Of a stretch of DNA of 64,000 nucleotides, positions 1 to 8,892 are shown one piece after another (the first letter of the stretch is position 1; each line of letters starts with the position of its first letter). Made by a program: the position numbers and the translations under genes. A model generated the notes under the pieces. It made no database searches, was not told where the DNA came from, and was given only the letters and a program-made list of their open reading frames with translations. Source of the stretch: Polyangium sp. 15x6 (GTDB lineage Bacteria > Myxococcota_A > Polyangia > Polyangiales > Polyangiaceae); contig NZ_JASBQE010000018.1 of the NCBI RefSeq assembly GCF_029960785.1, positions 62,001-126,000 of the forward strand, in the 5' to 3' direction.

Positions 1-48
1 CACGTCGCGCGCCTCCTTCGGCGCCAAGCGTTGACCATCAGACGGCAT
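1..48 (-). CDS. 5' end of an unidentified gene downstream of purL (partial)
   Basis: Reading leftwards, an ATG at 48 opens a frame that runs off the window, giving MPSDGQRLAPKEARDV. It is preceded by a strong ribosome-binding site (AGGAGGAATCCC, directly before the ATG) lying inside the last codons of purL, so the two genes overlap by 11 bases and are probably translationally coupled. Sixteen residues are too few to name the product. A purine-pathway partner such as purQ or purF would fit the position, but the residues do not resemble the usual PurQ start, so no function is assigned. An alternative ATG at 38 reads as an Arg-run and is unlikely. Confidence 0.55.
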   Translation of the reverse strand, partial: MPSDGQRLAPKEARDV

Positions 49-3019
49 GGGATTCCTCCTGGAAAGCGCGGCGGAGCGCGTCCGAGCCGAGCTCGGCGAG
101 CGTTTGTCCTCCCTGACGAATACGAAGAAATCCCCGTCCCGACGAGCCCGGCTCGACCGTGCCGAGCCGGACGAGCGCGTGCGGCGCGAGGCGCGCTTCG
201 AGCGCGGCCGCGTCCTCGGCGCGGGTGCTGAGCAGGATGCGCCCCGTCGATTCGCTGAAGAGCGCGATCGCCGGGGAAAGCCCGGCGCCCACGCCATCGA
301 GCGAGACCGACAAACCGAGCTCGCTCGCCATCACCATGTGCGAGAGCGCGACCGCGAGCCCGCCGCGCGAGAGCACGTGCGCGGAGCGGACGAGGCCCGC
401 CTCGTGCGCCGCGGCGAACGCCTGATATCGTGCCGCGAAGCGCTCAGGGGCCGTGCGCGGGACGCCGTCGAGGGCGAGCCCGAGGAGCCGCGAGAGCTCG
501 CTCTCGCCGCACGCGTCCTCGGTCTCGCCGAGCAGATACACGACGTCGCCCGGCGTCCGCGGCGAAAGCGTGAGAGCGCATCGCACGTCCTTCATTTGCC
601 CGATGACGCTGACGAGCAGGGTCGGCGGCACGGAGATCTTCACGCCGCCCAGGGTGGCGTCGTTCTTCATCGAGTCCTTGCCCGAGATGAGCGGCAGCCC
701 GTACGCGACGCACGCCTCGTACAGGCCCTCGCACGCGCGCACGAGCTGCGCGAGCTTGTGCTCGCCGTCGGGCGTGGTCGCGCTCTTGATCGGGTCGGGC
801 CAGCAGAAATTGTCGAGCGCGGCCATTCGATCGATTCGCGCGCCGGCGCAGAGGACGCGCCGCACGCCCTCGTCCGCGCAGGCGAGGGCCATCGCGTGCG
901 TGTCGAGGTCGCTGTAATGCGGGTGGAGCCCCTCGCCGAGCACGACGCCCTCGTCGCGCCCGTGCCGCACGCGCATGACCGTGGCCGTGGATGGTACGTC
1001 CCGAAAAACGCCCACGAAGGGTTTTACCACCGCGAGCCCCTTCACCTCGTGATCGTAATGCCGAGCGTACCGCTCGCCGCTGCGGATGTTCGGCTGCGCG
1101 AGCATCGAGACCACGAGGTCGCCGATCGGCCGCGCGGCGAGCGCCCCGTCCCGGTCCGCCGTGCTCGCGAACGCCCGCGCGGGCGGGCTCCACCGCGCCG
1201 TCCGCACGACCTTCGGCAGCCCGCCGTGCAGGAACGCGAGCGCGAGATCACAGACCTTCTCCTCGCCGTACCGCACGACGAGCCTGCCCGAGCTCGTGAA
1301 GGTGCCGATCTCGGTGGCCTCCACCTCGCGCCGCGCGGCAAGCGCGAGGAACGCTTCGAGTTTGTCCGGAGGCACGGCCACCGTCATGCGCTCCTGCGCC
1401 TCGCTGACGAGGATCTCCCACGGAGCGAGGCCCGGGTATTTGAGCGGCACGCGGGCGAGGTCGATCTCCGCGCCGCCCGAGGCCTCGGCCATCTCGCCGA
1501 CGCTGCTCGAGAGCCCGCCCGCGCCGTTGTCGGTGATGCCGCTGTAGAGGCCCCGATCCCGCGCCTCGGCGAGCATGTCGAACATCATCTTCTGCGTGAT
1601 CGGGTCGCCGATCTGCACCGCCTGGACGGGCGAGCTCTCATTGAGCTCGACGCTGGAGAACGTGGCGCCGTGAATGCCGTCCTTGCCCACGCGCCCGCCG
1701 ATCATGACGATCCGGTCCCCGGGCGCCGTGAACTTTTCATGCGTGGGCCGGCCCGCCGTCTCGACGGGCATCGCCGCGACGGTCCCGCAATACACGAGCG
1801 GTTTGCCCGTGAACCGGTCGTCGAAGAGCTCGAAGCCGCGCATGTACGGGATGCCGGACTGATTGCCGCCGTCGATGACGCCGTGGTGCACGCCGTCGCG
1901 AATGCGCCGCGGGGGCATGAGGCCCTTCGGCAGCGCGCCGGTATGGTTTGGCTTGCCCAGACAATACCCCCACACGTTCGCGAGCAGGTCCGCCCCGAGC
2001 CCGCAGCCGAAGCTGTCGCGGTTGACGCCGACGATGCCGGTCATCGCGCCGCCGTACGGATCGAGCGCCGAGGGCGAGTTGTGCGTCTCGACCTTGTAGA
2101 CGAGGTGGCATTCGTCCGTGAATCGCACGACGCCCGCATTGTCGCTGAAGACCGAGACCAGGAAATCGCCACCGTCCCCGTCGATCCCGGACGCCGCCCG
2201 CGCCTTGCGTACGTCCTCGGTCGCGGCGACGACGTACGTCTTGAAGACGCCCCGCTCGATGCGCCGCGTGCTTCCCGCGGGGTCCGTGTACTCGATCGGC
2301 GCGTTGAAGATCTTGTGCTTGCAGTGCTCGCTCCACGTCTGCGCGATGCACTCGAGCTCGGCGTCGGTGGGCTCGCGGCCTTCCTTCTCGAAATGGTCGC
2401 GCGTCGCGTGCATCTCGGGCACCGAGAGCGCGAGGAGCCGCTCGCGCGAGAGCCGTTCGAGCGCCTCGTCGGAGAGGCCGCGCAGCGCGACGATCTCGGT
2501 CCGCGGCGCCCCGGTCGCGCCGGCGCGGGGAACGCCGAGGTCGGGCTTGCGCGGCGGCTCGTCGATGCGGATGCGCTGGATGAGCGGATTGTGCAGGACC
2601 TCGGCCGCCGCGCGCTCGACGTCGGCCCGCGGAAGGCCCCAGACGAGGTACATCGTGCCCGTGTACACCTGGCCCGTGAGCGTGCGCCCGAGCGCGTCTT
2701 CACACGCGGTCTTGACGCTCTTGCCGACCGCGTCCGTCACGCCGGGCAGAAAGGAGACGGTGAGGATCACGGGCGGATCGCCGGGCTCGCCGTCGGGCAG
2801 CGCGCCGAGGGCCGCGACCTCGATCACGGGATCGGCGATGGCGGCGAGGACCTTTTTGGCCTCGGCCTCGGACATGTCGAGATCACAGAGGTATACCTTG
2901 CGCGTACGAATGCGCGCCGGGGAGAGGCCGAGCCAGGCCGAGAGCGTCTGCGCGGTTTTCGTGGCGAGCGCGTCCGGAACGGCCGGCCGGTTCTCGATCT
3001 CGAGCCGGTAGATGGGCAT
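38..3019 (-). CDS. purL: Phosphoribosylformylglycinamidine synthase, PurL with fused PurS-like N-terminus
   Basis: Catalyses the ATP-dependent conversion of FGAR to FGAM in purine synthesis, in the cytoplasm, using ammonia delivered by a glutaminase. The 993-residue protein carries the PurL hallmark TWSEHCKHK at about 228-236, the VETHNSPSALDPYGGA substrate/nucleotide region near 310-325, and ISGKDSMKNDA in the second AIRS-like half. Residues 1-155 look like PurS-type material ahead of the usual roughly 740-residue small PurL. The C-terminus lacks a glutaminase domain, so a separate PurQ must exist outside the window. The ATG at 3019 has GAGGAG upstream. It is probably first in a leftward operon, since the next gene overlaps its 3' end. 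Confidence 0.95.
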   Translation of the reverse strand: MPIYRLEIENRPAVPDALATKTAQTLSAWLGLSPARIRTRKVYLCDLDMSEAEAKKVLAAIADPVIEVAALGALPDGEPGDPPVILTVSFLPGVTDAVGKSVKTACEDALGRTLTGQVYTGTMYLVWGLPRADVERAAAEVLHNPLIQRIRIDEPPRKPDLGVPRAGATGAPRTEIVALRGLSDEALERLSRERLLALSVPEMHATRDHFEKEGREPTDAELECIAQTWSEHCKHKIFNAPIEYTDPAGSTRRIERGVFKTYVVAATEDVRKARAASGIDGDGGDFLVSVFSDNAGVVRFTDECHLVYKVETHNSPSALDPYGGAMTGIVGVNRDSFGCGLGADLLANVWGYCLGKPNHTGALPKGLMPPRRIRDGVHHGVIDGGNQSGIPYMRGFELFDDRFTGKPLVYCGTVAAMPVETAGRPTHEKFTAPGDRIVMIGGRVGKDGIHGATFSSVELNESSPVQAVQIGDPITQKMMFDMLAEARDRGLYSGITDNGAGGLSSSVGEMAEASGGAEIDLARVPLKYPGLAPWEILVSEAQERMTVAVPPDKLEAFLALAARREVEATEIGTFTSSGRLVVRYGEEKVCDLALAFLHGGLPKVVRTARWSPPARAFASTADRDGALAARPIGDLVVSMLAQPNIRSGERYARHYDHEVKGLAVVKPFVGVFRDVPSTATVMRVRHGRDEGVVLGEGLHPHYSDLDTHAMALACADEGVRRVLCAGARIDRMAALDNFCWPDPIKSATTPDGEHKLAQLVRACEGLYEACVAYGLPLISGKDSMKNDATLGGVKISVPPTLLVSVIGQMKDVRCALTLSPRTPGDVVYLLGETEDACGESELSRLLGLALDGVPRTAPERFAARYQAFAAAHEAGLVRSAHVLSRGGLAVALSHMVMASELGLSVSLDGVGAGLSPAIALFSESTGRILLSTRAEDAAALEARLAPHALVRLGTVEPGSSGRGFLRIRQGGQTLAELGSDALRRAFQEESHAV

Positions 3020-3178
3020 GGTGGGTGGGCTCCTCGTCCGCGCAGCCGTCTAGCACAACCTGGGGGATGTGGAAGGTTTGCGGGCGTGGCTTCGTTCGCT
3101 TCGCAAGACGCGCGCGAGGCCCGAAGCGCTTGGAAGGTCCTACGCAAAAGGATAATCTGCGGCGAAGGAGCGCGCCTC

Positions 3179-3589
3179 GTGCCTCGAACGATCCGGTGGG
3201 CCGCGTGTTTGCCCGTGATCGTCGTCCCGCGTGTGGCGCGGGCGGAGGTGCTCGACAAGGTCGCGCCGCCGTGGGAGCCGTTCGTCCTCGGCTGCACGCT
3301 CGTCGCGCTCGCCGTCACGGTCGCGCTCGCCCTCTCCGGCAAGAAGACCCTGCGCGCGGTCGGCTTCGTGATCGCGTGCTTGTGGGCCGTTTATCGGATC
3401 GGCGGGGATGAATGGTTCTCGGACGACGTGGGGCCGCACATCCGCGTGGAGCTCTCCGCGGGAGAGGCGCGGGTTTGGCTGGGCACGATCGTTTTGGAGG
3501 GGCTCACGCCGCTCGTGGCCGTGCTCGTGATCGCCGCCGTCACCACCAGCCGATATCGGCGACCAGATCGCCCACGCTCCCGTGCTTGA
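3179..3589 (+). CDS. Small membrane or exported protein, unknown
   Basis: A 136-residue frame starting at GTG 3179, preceded by GAAGGA. The N-terminus reads as a signal peptide with a plausible cleavage after VARA, followed by a hydrophobic segment (LGCTLVALAVTVALAL), a second one (VGFVIACLWAVYRI), a short soluble loop and a third hydrophobic stretch near the end, then a basic tail. No family is recognised. It is transcribed away from purL; the 159 bases between them should hold both promoters. Its last 50 bases overlap the 3' end of the convergent gene at 3540-3905, which is unusual but both frames look real. Confidence 0.6.
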   Translation: MPRTIRWAACLPVIVVPRVARAEVLDKVAPPWEPFVLGCTLVALAVTVALALSGKKTLRAVGFVIACLWAVYRIGGDEWFSDDVGPHIRVELSAGEARVWLGTIVLEGLTPLVAVLVIAAVTTSRYRRPDRPRSRA

Positions 3590-3905
3590 CGATGGCGCGG
3601 TTCTTCTTGATCTCGTAGGCCTTCGGCGACGCGTCCACGATGTCCTGCTCGAAGTGGTGCGCTTCGAGCTTGTACTTGCCCTCGCCGTGCATCAGGCCGC
3701 CCTTGAGCTTGACGTACGTGGAGTGGAACCGCGATTCGAGGTCGACGATCTGCGTCGCCGAGATCTGCATGCCGAGTTCGAGATGGACGGTCTTCACCGC
3801 GTGCGGATGGGACGCATCGAATGCGAGTGCGAGATGGGCACCGACCGTGAGCAGCGCGTCGATGTCGGCCTTCGTGAACGTCTCGTAGATCGTGATTTTA
3901 GCCAC
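3540..3905 (-). CDS. Conserved-looking 121-residue protein, unknown
   Basis: Starts at GTG 3905 behind an excellent site (AGGGAGGAG, 7 bases upstream). The protein is soluble, mixed alpha/beta, with balanced charge (MAKITIYETFTKAD at the start, DIGWW at the end), no signal peptide and no cysteines. I recognise no family or catalytic motif. It lies just upstream, in transcriptional terms, of nothing obvious: the VWA gene at 3990 ends 84 bases before this start, so it could be the last gene of the long minus-strand cassette or an independent gene. Its 3' end overlaps the convergent small membrane-protein gene. Confidence 0.7.
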   Translation of the reverse strand: MAKITIYETFTKADIDALLTVGAHLALAFDASHPHAVKTVHLELGMQISATQIVDLESRFHSTYVKLKGGLMHGEGKYKLEAHHFEQDIVDASPKAYEIKKNRAIVKHGSVGDLVADIGWW

Positions 3906-3989
3906 CGGATCTCCTCCCTAAGTTCGTTTGGAACCCAAGCATCATGACACGAGGAGACCCGCGATGGCAACCCGTTGCGCCCGCCCAGG

Positions 3990-5300
3990 CTAGACCTCGC
4001 GCCCCTCCGCCTTCCGCGCGTCGAACCGGCGCGCGATCATCTCGAGATCTTGCCCCTTGAGCGCCGCCTCCAGCATCGGGGGGAGCGCATTCGGCGTGCA
4101 CGCGAAACAGGGCACGCCGAGCTTCGCGAGCTTCTTCGCGAGCTCCGCGTCGTACATGGGCGTCCCCGAATCGTCGAGCGCGAGCAGGCACATCGCGCGC
4201 ACGCCGCTCTGGACCATCTCCTCCATGCGCTTGACCATCTGCTCCTGATTGCCGCCCTCGTAAAGATCCGTGAGCAAAATGAAGAGCGTGCGGCGCGGGT
4301 TCGAGACGAGGCCCTGGCAATACCCGACCGCTCGATTGATGTCCGTCCCGCCGCCGAGCTGGATTCCGAAGATGAGGTCCACCGGATCCACGAGCCGCGG
4401 CGTCAGATCCACGACCTCCGTGTCGAAGGCCACGACGTGCGTCTCGAGCGCCGGCAGGCTCGCCAGGATCGAGCCCATCACGCCGCCATAAACGACGCTG
4501 CTCGCCATCGAGCCGGACTGGTCCATCGCCACGATCACGTTCCACTCGCGCCGCCGGTGCTGCCGGGCGAAAAAGAAGAAGCGGTCGGGGACGATCGTGC
4601 GCCGGTCCTTTTGATAATTCTTGAGGTTTTTTCCGATCGTACGCCGCCAGTCGAGGTTCGGCAGGCTCGGAATGGGCTGATGCCGCGAGCGATCGAGCGC
4701 GCCGCGCACCGCGCGTTCGAGCTCGCCTTGCATTCGCTTCTTGATCTCCTCCACGACGGACCGGACGATCTCGCGCGCGGCGTCCTTGGCCCGGTCCGGG
4801 ATCATGTCCTTCATCGTGAGCAGCGTGCCCACGAGCTCGACGCTCGGCGTGATCTGCGCGAGCGATTCAGGCTCGAAGAGCAGCTCTTTCCAGCCCTTCT
4901 TCTCGATCGCGTCCTGCTGGATGACGGCGACCACGTCCTGCTCGAAATACTTGCGCACGTCGCCGAGCCACGCGGCGAGCTTCGGGCGGCTCGCGCCGAG
5001 CCCGGCGCTGCGCTTGCTGCTGCTGCCGCTGCCATTGCCGGGCTCGGTCTCCTCGATGTCGTAAAGGGCGCCGAGCGCGGCGTCCATTTCCGACATCTCG
5101 CGCGTGAGCAGCCCTCCGCCGCCGCCGGCGCCCATTCCAGCGCCTCCGCCGCCGCAGATTTGATCCTCCACGCGCTTGCCGAGGATGAGCCGCCAGCGCT
5201 GGTGTCTATCGAATGTCATCGGCCCGGCGGGCGCGGGCGGCGCCGCGGGCGGATTCGGTGCAGCAGGGGTGGGGGCGGGAGGCGCCTTCTTTTTGGCCAT
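3990..5300 (-). CDS. VWA-domain protein (CoxE/YehP type)
   Basis: A 436-residue protein with a Pro/Ala-rich N-terminal tail (about 1-28), a Gly-rich stretch around 49-63, a helical middle, and a von Willebrand factor A domain from about 253. The metal-ion-dependent adhesion site is intact: DQSGS at 260-264, the Thr of GGGTD near 318, and the Asp of LLTD near 344. Such domains bind protein partners through Mg2+ and commonly pair with MoxR AAA+ ATPases, as here. It is the last gene of the five-gene cassette, 5 bases after the DUF5682 gene. By analogy with E. coli YehP its role is unknown; a metal-dependent adaptor for the ATPase is the likely job. Confidence 0.85.
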   Translation of the reverse strand: MAKKKAPPAPTPAAPNPPAAPPAPAGPMTFDRHQRWRLILGKRVEDQICGGGGAGMGAGGGGGLLTREMSEMDAALGALYDIEETEPGNGSGSSSKRSAGLGASRPKLAAWLGDVRKYFEQDVVAVIQQDAIEKKGWKELLFEPESLAQITPSVELVGTLLTMKDMIPDRAKDAAREIVRSVVEEIKKRMQGELERAVRGALDRSRHQPIPSLPNLDWRRTIGKNLKNYQKDRRTIVPDRFFFFARQHRRREWNVIVAMDQSGSMASSVVYGGVMGSILASLPALETHVVAFDTEVVDLTPRLVDPVDLIFGIQLGGGTDINRAVGYCQGLVSNPRRTLFILLTDLYEGGNQEQMVKRMEEMVQSGVRAMCLLALDDSGTPMYDAELAKKLAKLGVPCFACTPNALPPMLEAALKGQDLEMIARRFDARKAEGREV

Positions 5301-5305
5301 GGCTT

Positions 5306-7708
5306 TTACAGATCCAGATCCAGATCGCCGAGGTCGTCCTGGAGGGCCGCGAGCTCGGCGTCGTCCACCTTGGTCTCGATCGCCCGGAGGATTTCTTTTT
5401 CGCTGCCGCCCCAGAGCTCCGCGAGCAGGGCCGCGATCTTTCGCGCCTCGCTCGTCTCGAACGAGCCGAACGCGCGGCGGAGCGCGACGACGGCGCGCCG
5501 GAAATCGTCGTGGTCCATCGCCTCGACGAACGCGCTCATGGCAGCCCAGAGCGAGCGGCGGGAGAGCAATGCATACCGGTTGCGCGTCGCGAGCCCCTCG
5601 AAGAAGCCCGCGCCTTCGCTCGGCGAGACGCCGGGGCAGATGCGGCGCGAGATGCGGCGGTCGAGAACGTCATCCTGCAGGATCCCGCGTTCGAGGAGGA
5701 GCGCGCTCGCGACGCCCGCGACGTGGGCCGAGGCGACGTCGTCGTCGGCGATCGCGTCGAGCACGCTCGCGAAGCGGTCGCCATCGAGTTTGTCGGGGAA
5801 CATGAGCCCCACGCGGTGCAGGTGCCCGAGCGCGGTGCCGACGTTCCGCGAGGCCTCCTCGTTGCAGCGCGAGGCCTCGGGCGCGAGGAGCGCGCCCCGC
5901 AAGAAGAGCTGGGCGACGAGCGGTTCGAGCGGCGCGACGTCGATCTTGCGCACGTCCTTGTACGCGACGAGGTGGCTCAATTCGAGGGCGGCGCCCGCGA
6001 CGGCCACGAAATCCCCATCGTCGACGGCGAGCGTCGAGACGCGGGCGAGCGCGGCCGCCGTCGCGTCCGGGAGGTCGCATTCGACGCTCCTTCGCGCGAG
6101 GTTCGCCGCGGCGTGCACGTTCTCGGCCGCCTCGAGCGCCTCGCCGATGGACCGCGCCGCGGCGATCTCGATCGTGTCGCCGCGGAGCGCGTTCTCGACG
6201 AGCTGGATCTCGCAATCGGGCGTCCAGCGGGCGGCCCAGATTTCCTTGTACGTGCTCTGCGCCCGGTCCTCCGCGCTCGTCCTGTTCGCCGCGAATCCGA
6301 TGCCGAGCACGGTGAGCCGGTGCAGGAAGATGGATCGATTGCGATCCCGGTACGCCGCGTCCTCCGATTTCGCGAATCGATCCTGCCGGAGGTCGAGCCA
6401 ATCCTTGCTCGTCGACCCCTTGATGATCTGTTCCTTGTCCTTGAGGTATTCCTCCAGGCGCAGATCCTTCACCCAGCGATAAAAATCGTCCTGGATCGAG
6501 GTGCGCAGGACGCCCGGAGGCACCTTGCCGAGCGCGTCGCCCACCGCGACGTCGTGGATGAAACGCGCGACATTGTGGGGTTCGCCCTGACCGAGGCACG
6601 TCGCGGCCGCGTCTTCGAGGTCGCGCAGCGTCGGCGCGTGCGCGTCGCGCAGGGAGGCCATACCCTCGGCGAGGCGAACGGCCTCGATGACCTCCGCGCT
6701 CGATCGCACCATGCCCGCCTTGCGCAGCCGCCCCGCGACCTCCGCGAGGAAGCGCGTCCCGAGCCTTGCCGTCGAGCCTTCCCGGGCCTCTTCGTAGAGC
6801 GCCTGGAAATACCCAGGGGCCTTGTTGCCCGCGCCGTATCCCGATTGCGAGCTCAATCGGAAGAAGCTGTACGGCATCAGCGTGCGCGTGACCGGTACAG
6901 TTGGGAGCTTTGCGATTTCCTCGTCGGTCATGGCTGGCTCTTCGGCGACGAGCACCGGCGCGTGATAGGCGCCGCAGATGACGACGATCCGGTCGGGGTC
7001 GTGCCCTTCCGCGATCGTGTCGCGGATTCGGCGGCGCATGAACGCCTCGCGTAGCAGCGTCTCTTCGCGCCGCCGCGGCGACTCGTATTCGAGCGCGCGG
7101 AGCTCGCGGCCGAGCTCGAAGATGCTCAGGCGATAGGAGTCGGGCGTCATCGAGTGCTCGAAATGGCGCTCCCACCAGGTGTCGTGGTCCGGATCGCCCG
7201 AGAGCTTTGCGATCGCCTCGTAGGGATCGCCGAGATAGCGCTGCGTATCCGTCTTTTGTTTCTCGTCCGCCTCGTCGGATTCGTCCTCGTCCTCGTGCGC
7301 GTGTTCCGGCGCAGGCTCGCTGCGGGCGAGGTAGACCGAGGCGGCGAGGTCGATGAAGCGGGCCACCCGCTTTTTCTGGAGCGCCCAGCGCAGCGCGACC
7401 CACTCGGGCGAATAGGCGGCGAGGGGGAAAAGAACGGAGCGGACGGGCCGCTCTTGCGTGAACGCGAGCAGCGCGACCGGGGGTTTCGTGCGCTTGTCGA
7501 GGAGGTGCGCGATTTCGTCGGTCGCGTCGCTCGGGCCCTCGACGAGAACGGCCGTGGGATCGACCTCGTCGAGGAATCGCTCGACATGCCAGGCGCCCAT
7601 CGGCGAGAGGTGGCGCACGCCGAAGATACGCGCGAGCGGCCCCGTGGTGGGCGGGGTTTTTCCCGGCACAACGGTAGCCGCCCCGAGGTTTGCCTTCCTC
7701 GCCGCCAT
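5306..7708 (-). CDS. DUF5682-family protein (YehM-like)
   Basis: An 800-residue soluble protein. The N-terminal part contains FGVRHLSPMGAWHVERFLDE, ...AVLVEGPSDA... and later VVICGAYHAPVLV, the layout of DUF5682 proteins, whose N-terminal fold resembles the ChaN/TraB/EreA group (conserved GxRH, EGP and GxxH motifs). The rest is helical and looks repeat-like. An acidic low-complexity patch (HEDEDESDEADEK) lies near residues 140-152. It sits 6 bases downstream of the MoxR gene and 5 bases upstream of the VWA gene, so all three are one transcript. No enzymatic activity is established for the family as far as I know; hydrolase activity is only inferred from the conserved His and Glu. Confidence 0.8.
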   Translation of the reverse strand: MAARKANLGAATVVPGKTPPTTGPLARIFGVRHLSPMGAWHVERFLDEVDPTAVLVEGPSDATDEIAHLLDKRTKPPVALLAFTQERPVRSVLFPLAAYSPEWVALRWALQKKRVARFIDLAASVYLARSEPAPEHAHEDEDESDEADEKQKTDTQRYLGDPYEAIAKLSGDPDHDTWWERHFEHSMTPDSYRLSIFELGRELRALEYESPRRREETLLREAFMRRRIRDTIAEGHDPDRIVVICGAYHAPVLVAEEPAMTDEEIAKLPTVPVTRTLMPYSFFRLSSQSGYGAGNKAPGYFQALYEEAREGSTARLGTRFLAEVAGRLRKAGMVRSSAEVIEAVRLAEGMASLRDAHAPTLRDLEDAAATCLGQGEPHNVARFIHDVAVGDALGKVPPGVLRTSIQDDFYRWVKDLRLEEYLKDKEQIIKGSTSKDWLDLRQDRFAKSEDAAYRDRNRSIFLHRLTVLGIGFAANRTSAEDRAQSTYKEIWAARWTPDCEIQLVENALRGDTIEIAAARSIGEALEAAENVHAAANLARRSVECDLPDATAAALARVSTLAVDDGDFVAVAGAALELSHLVAYKDVRKIDVAPLEPLVAQLFLRGALLAPEASRCNEEASRNVGTALGHLHRVGLMFPDKLDGDRFASVLDAIADDDVASAHVAGVASALLLERGILQDDVLDRRISRRICPGVSPSEGAGFFEGLATRNRYALLSRRSLWAAMSAFVEAMDHDDFRRAVVALRRAFGSFETSEARKIAALLAELWGGSEKEILRAIETKVDDAELAALQDDLGDLDLDL

Positions 7709-7714
7709 GGCCGC

Positions 7715-8845
7715 CTACACGAGCTCCTTGCAGGCCGTATAAAGCGACTCCCAGGCGCCGCCGCGCTTCTTCATGACGTTCTCGAGGTACTCGACGAACA
7801 CTGCTTCGTCCTTCGAATCCTCCTTGACGACCGCGCCGAGCAGGCCCGCGGCGAGGTCGCGGTCGCTCACGCGGCCGGTGCCGAAATGGCCCGCGAGGGC
7901 CATTCCATTGCCGAGCACCGAGATGGCCTCGGCCGTGGAGAGGACGCCCGACGGGCTCTTGAGCTTTTGCTTGCCGTCGATCGTCTGTCCGCGCCGGAGC
8001 TCCTGGAAGACCTGCACCACGCGGCGCACGGCCTCCTCGGCCGGGGGGGCCGCGGGCAATTGGAGGCTCGATCCGATCTCGCGCACGCGGCGCGCCACGA
8101 TCGCGACCTCGGTGTCGATGTCGCTCGGCACGGGGAGCACGACGATGTTGAAGCGGCGCTTCAAGGCGGCGCTCATGTCGTTGACGCCGCGGTCGCGCGT
8201 GTTCGCCGTGGCGATGACGTTGAAGCCGCGCTTGGCCTGCACGTGCAAGCCGAGCTCGGGCACGGCGAGGACCTTCTCGCTGAGGAGCGTGATCAGCGCG
8301 TCCTGCACCTCCGAGGGGCAACGCGTGATTTCCTCGAATCGGACGAGCTTGCCCGCTTCGAGCGCGCGGTGAATGGGCGAGGGCACGAGCGCCTTCGGGC
8401 TCGGCCCCTCCGCGAGGAGGAGCGCGTAATTCCACGTGTAACGAATTTGCTCCTCGGTGGTGCCCGCCGTGCCCTGGACGAGGAGCTGCGAATCATTGCA
8501 GATGGCCGCGGCGAGGTGCTCCGAGAGCCAGCTCTTCGCCGTGCCCGGCTCGCCGATGAGCAGGAGCGCGCGGTCGGTGGCGAGCGTGGCGATCGCGATC
8601 TCCACGATGCGCGGCGCGCCCACGTATTTCGGCGTGATGTTCAGGTCGCCGACCTTGCCGCCCATGATGTAGAGGAGCACGGCCTTCGGCGAGAGCCGCC
8701 AGCCCGCGGGTTTGTCGAACTTGTCGGCCGCCGCGATGGCTTCGAGCTCGCTCGTATACAGCCGCTCCGCCGGCTCGCGGAGGACGTCCGATTTCACAGA
8801 GCCCTCGCCGCCGTCCGCCTTCTGGGTGTCCTTCTTCGTCGCCAT
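7715..8845 (-). CDS. MoxR-type AAA+ ATPase (YehL-like)
   Basis: A 376-residue AAA+ ATPase. Walker A is GEPGTAKS at about 98-105, Walker B is LVRFEEI near 168-174, and sensor 1 is IATANTRD near 211-218. These are typical of the MoxR branch, whose members act as chaperone-like remodelers together with VWA proteins. The N-terminal 60 residues precede the ATPase core, and the tail is helical. The ATG at 8845 follows GGGGACGAG. It sits in the middle of the cassette, 47 bases after the HEAT gene and 6 bases before the DUF5682 gene. The substrate is unknown. Confidence 0.9.
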   Translation of the reverse strand: MATKKDTQKADGGEGSVKSDVLREPAERLYTSELEAIAAADKFDKPAGWRLSPKAVLLYIMGGKVGDLNITPKYVGAPRIVEIAIATLATDRALLLIGEPGTAKSWLSEHLAAAICNDSQLLVQGTAGTTEEQIRYTWNYALLLAEGPSPKALVPSPIHRALEAGKLVRFEEITRCPSEVQDALITLLSEKVLAVPELGLHVQAKRGFNVIATANTRDRGVNDMSAALKRRFNIVVLPVPSDIDTEVAIVARRVREIGSSLQLPAAPPAEEAVRRVVQVFQELRRGQTIDGKQKLKSPSGVLSTAEAISVLGNGMALAGHFGTGRVSDRDLAAGLLGAVVKEDSKDEAVFVEYLENVMKKRGGAWESLYTACKELV

Positions 8846-8892
8846 GTCTCGTCCCCGACCGTGCGTTCGATGGAATTACGTGGTTTGTCGTG

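Noticed and set aside
47-3178. Plus-strand frame running almost the length of purL, reaching into the small membrane protein gene
   Set aside because: It is antisense to purL, Arg/Glu-rich without domain features; only its last 136 residues (from 3179) look real, with their own ribosome site.
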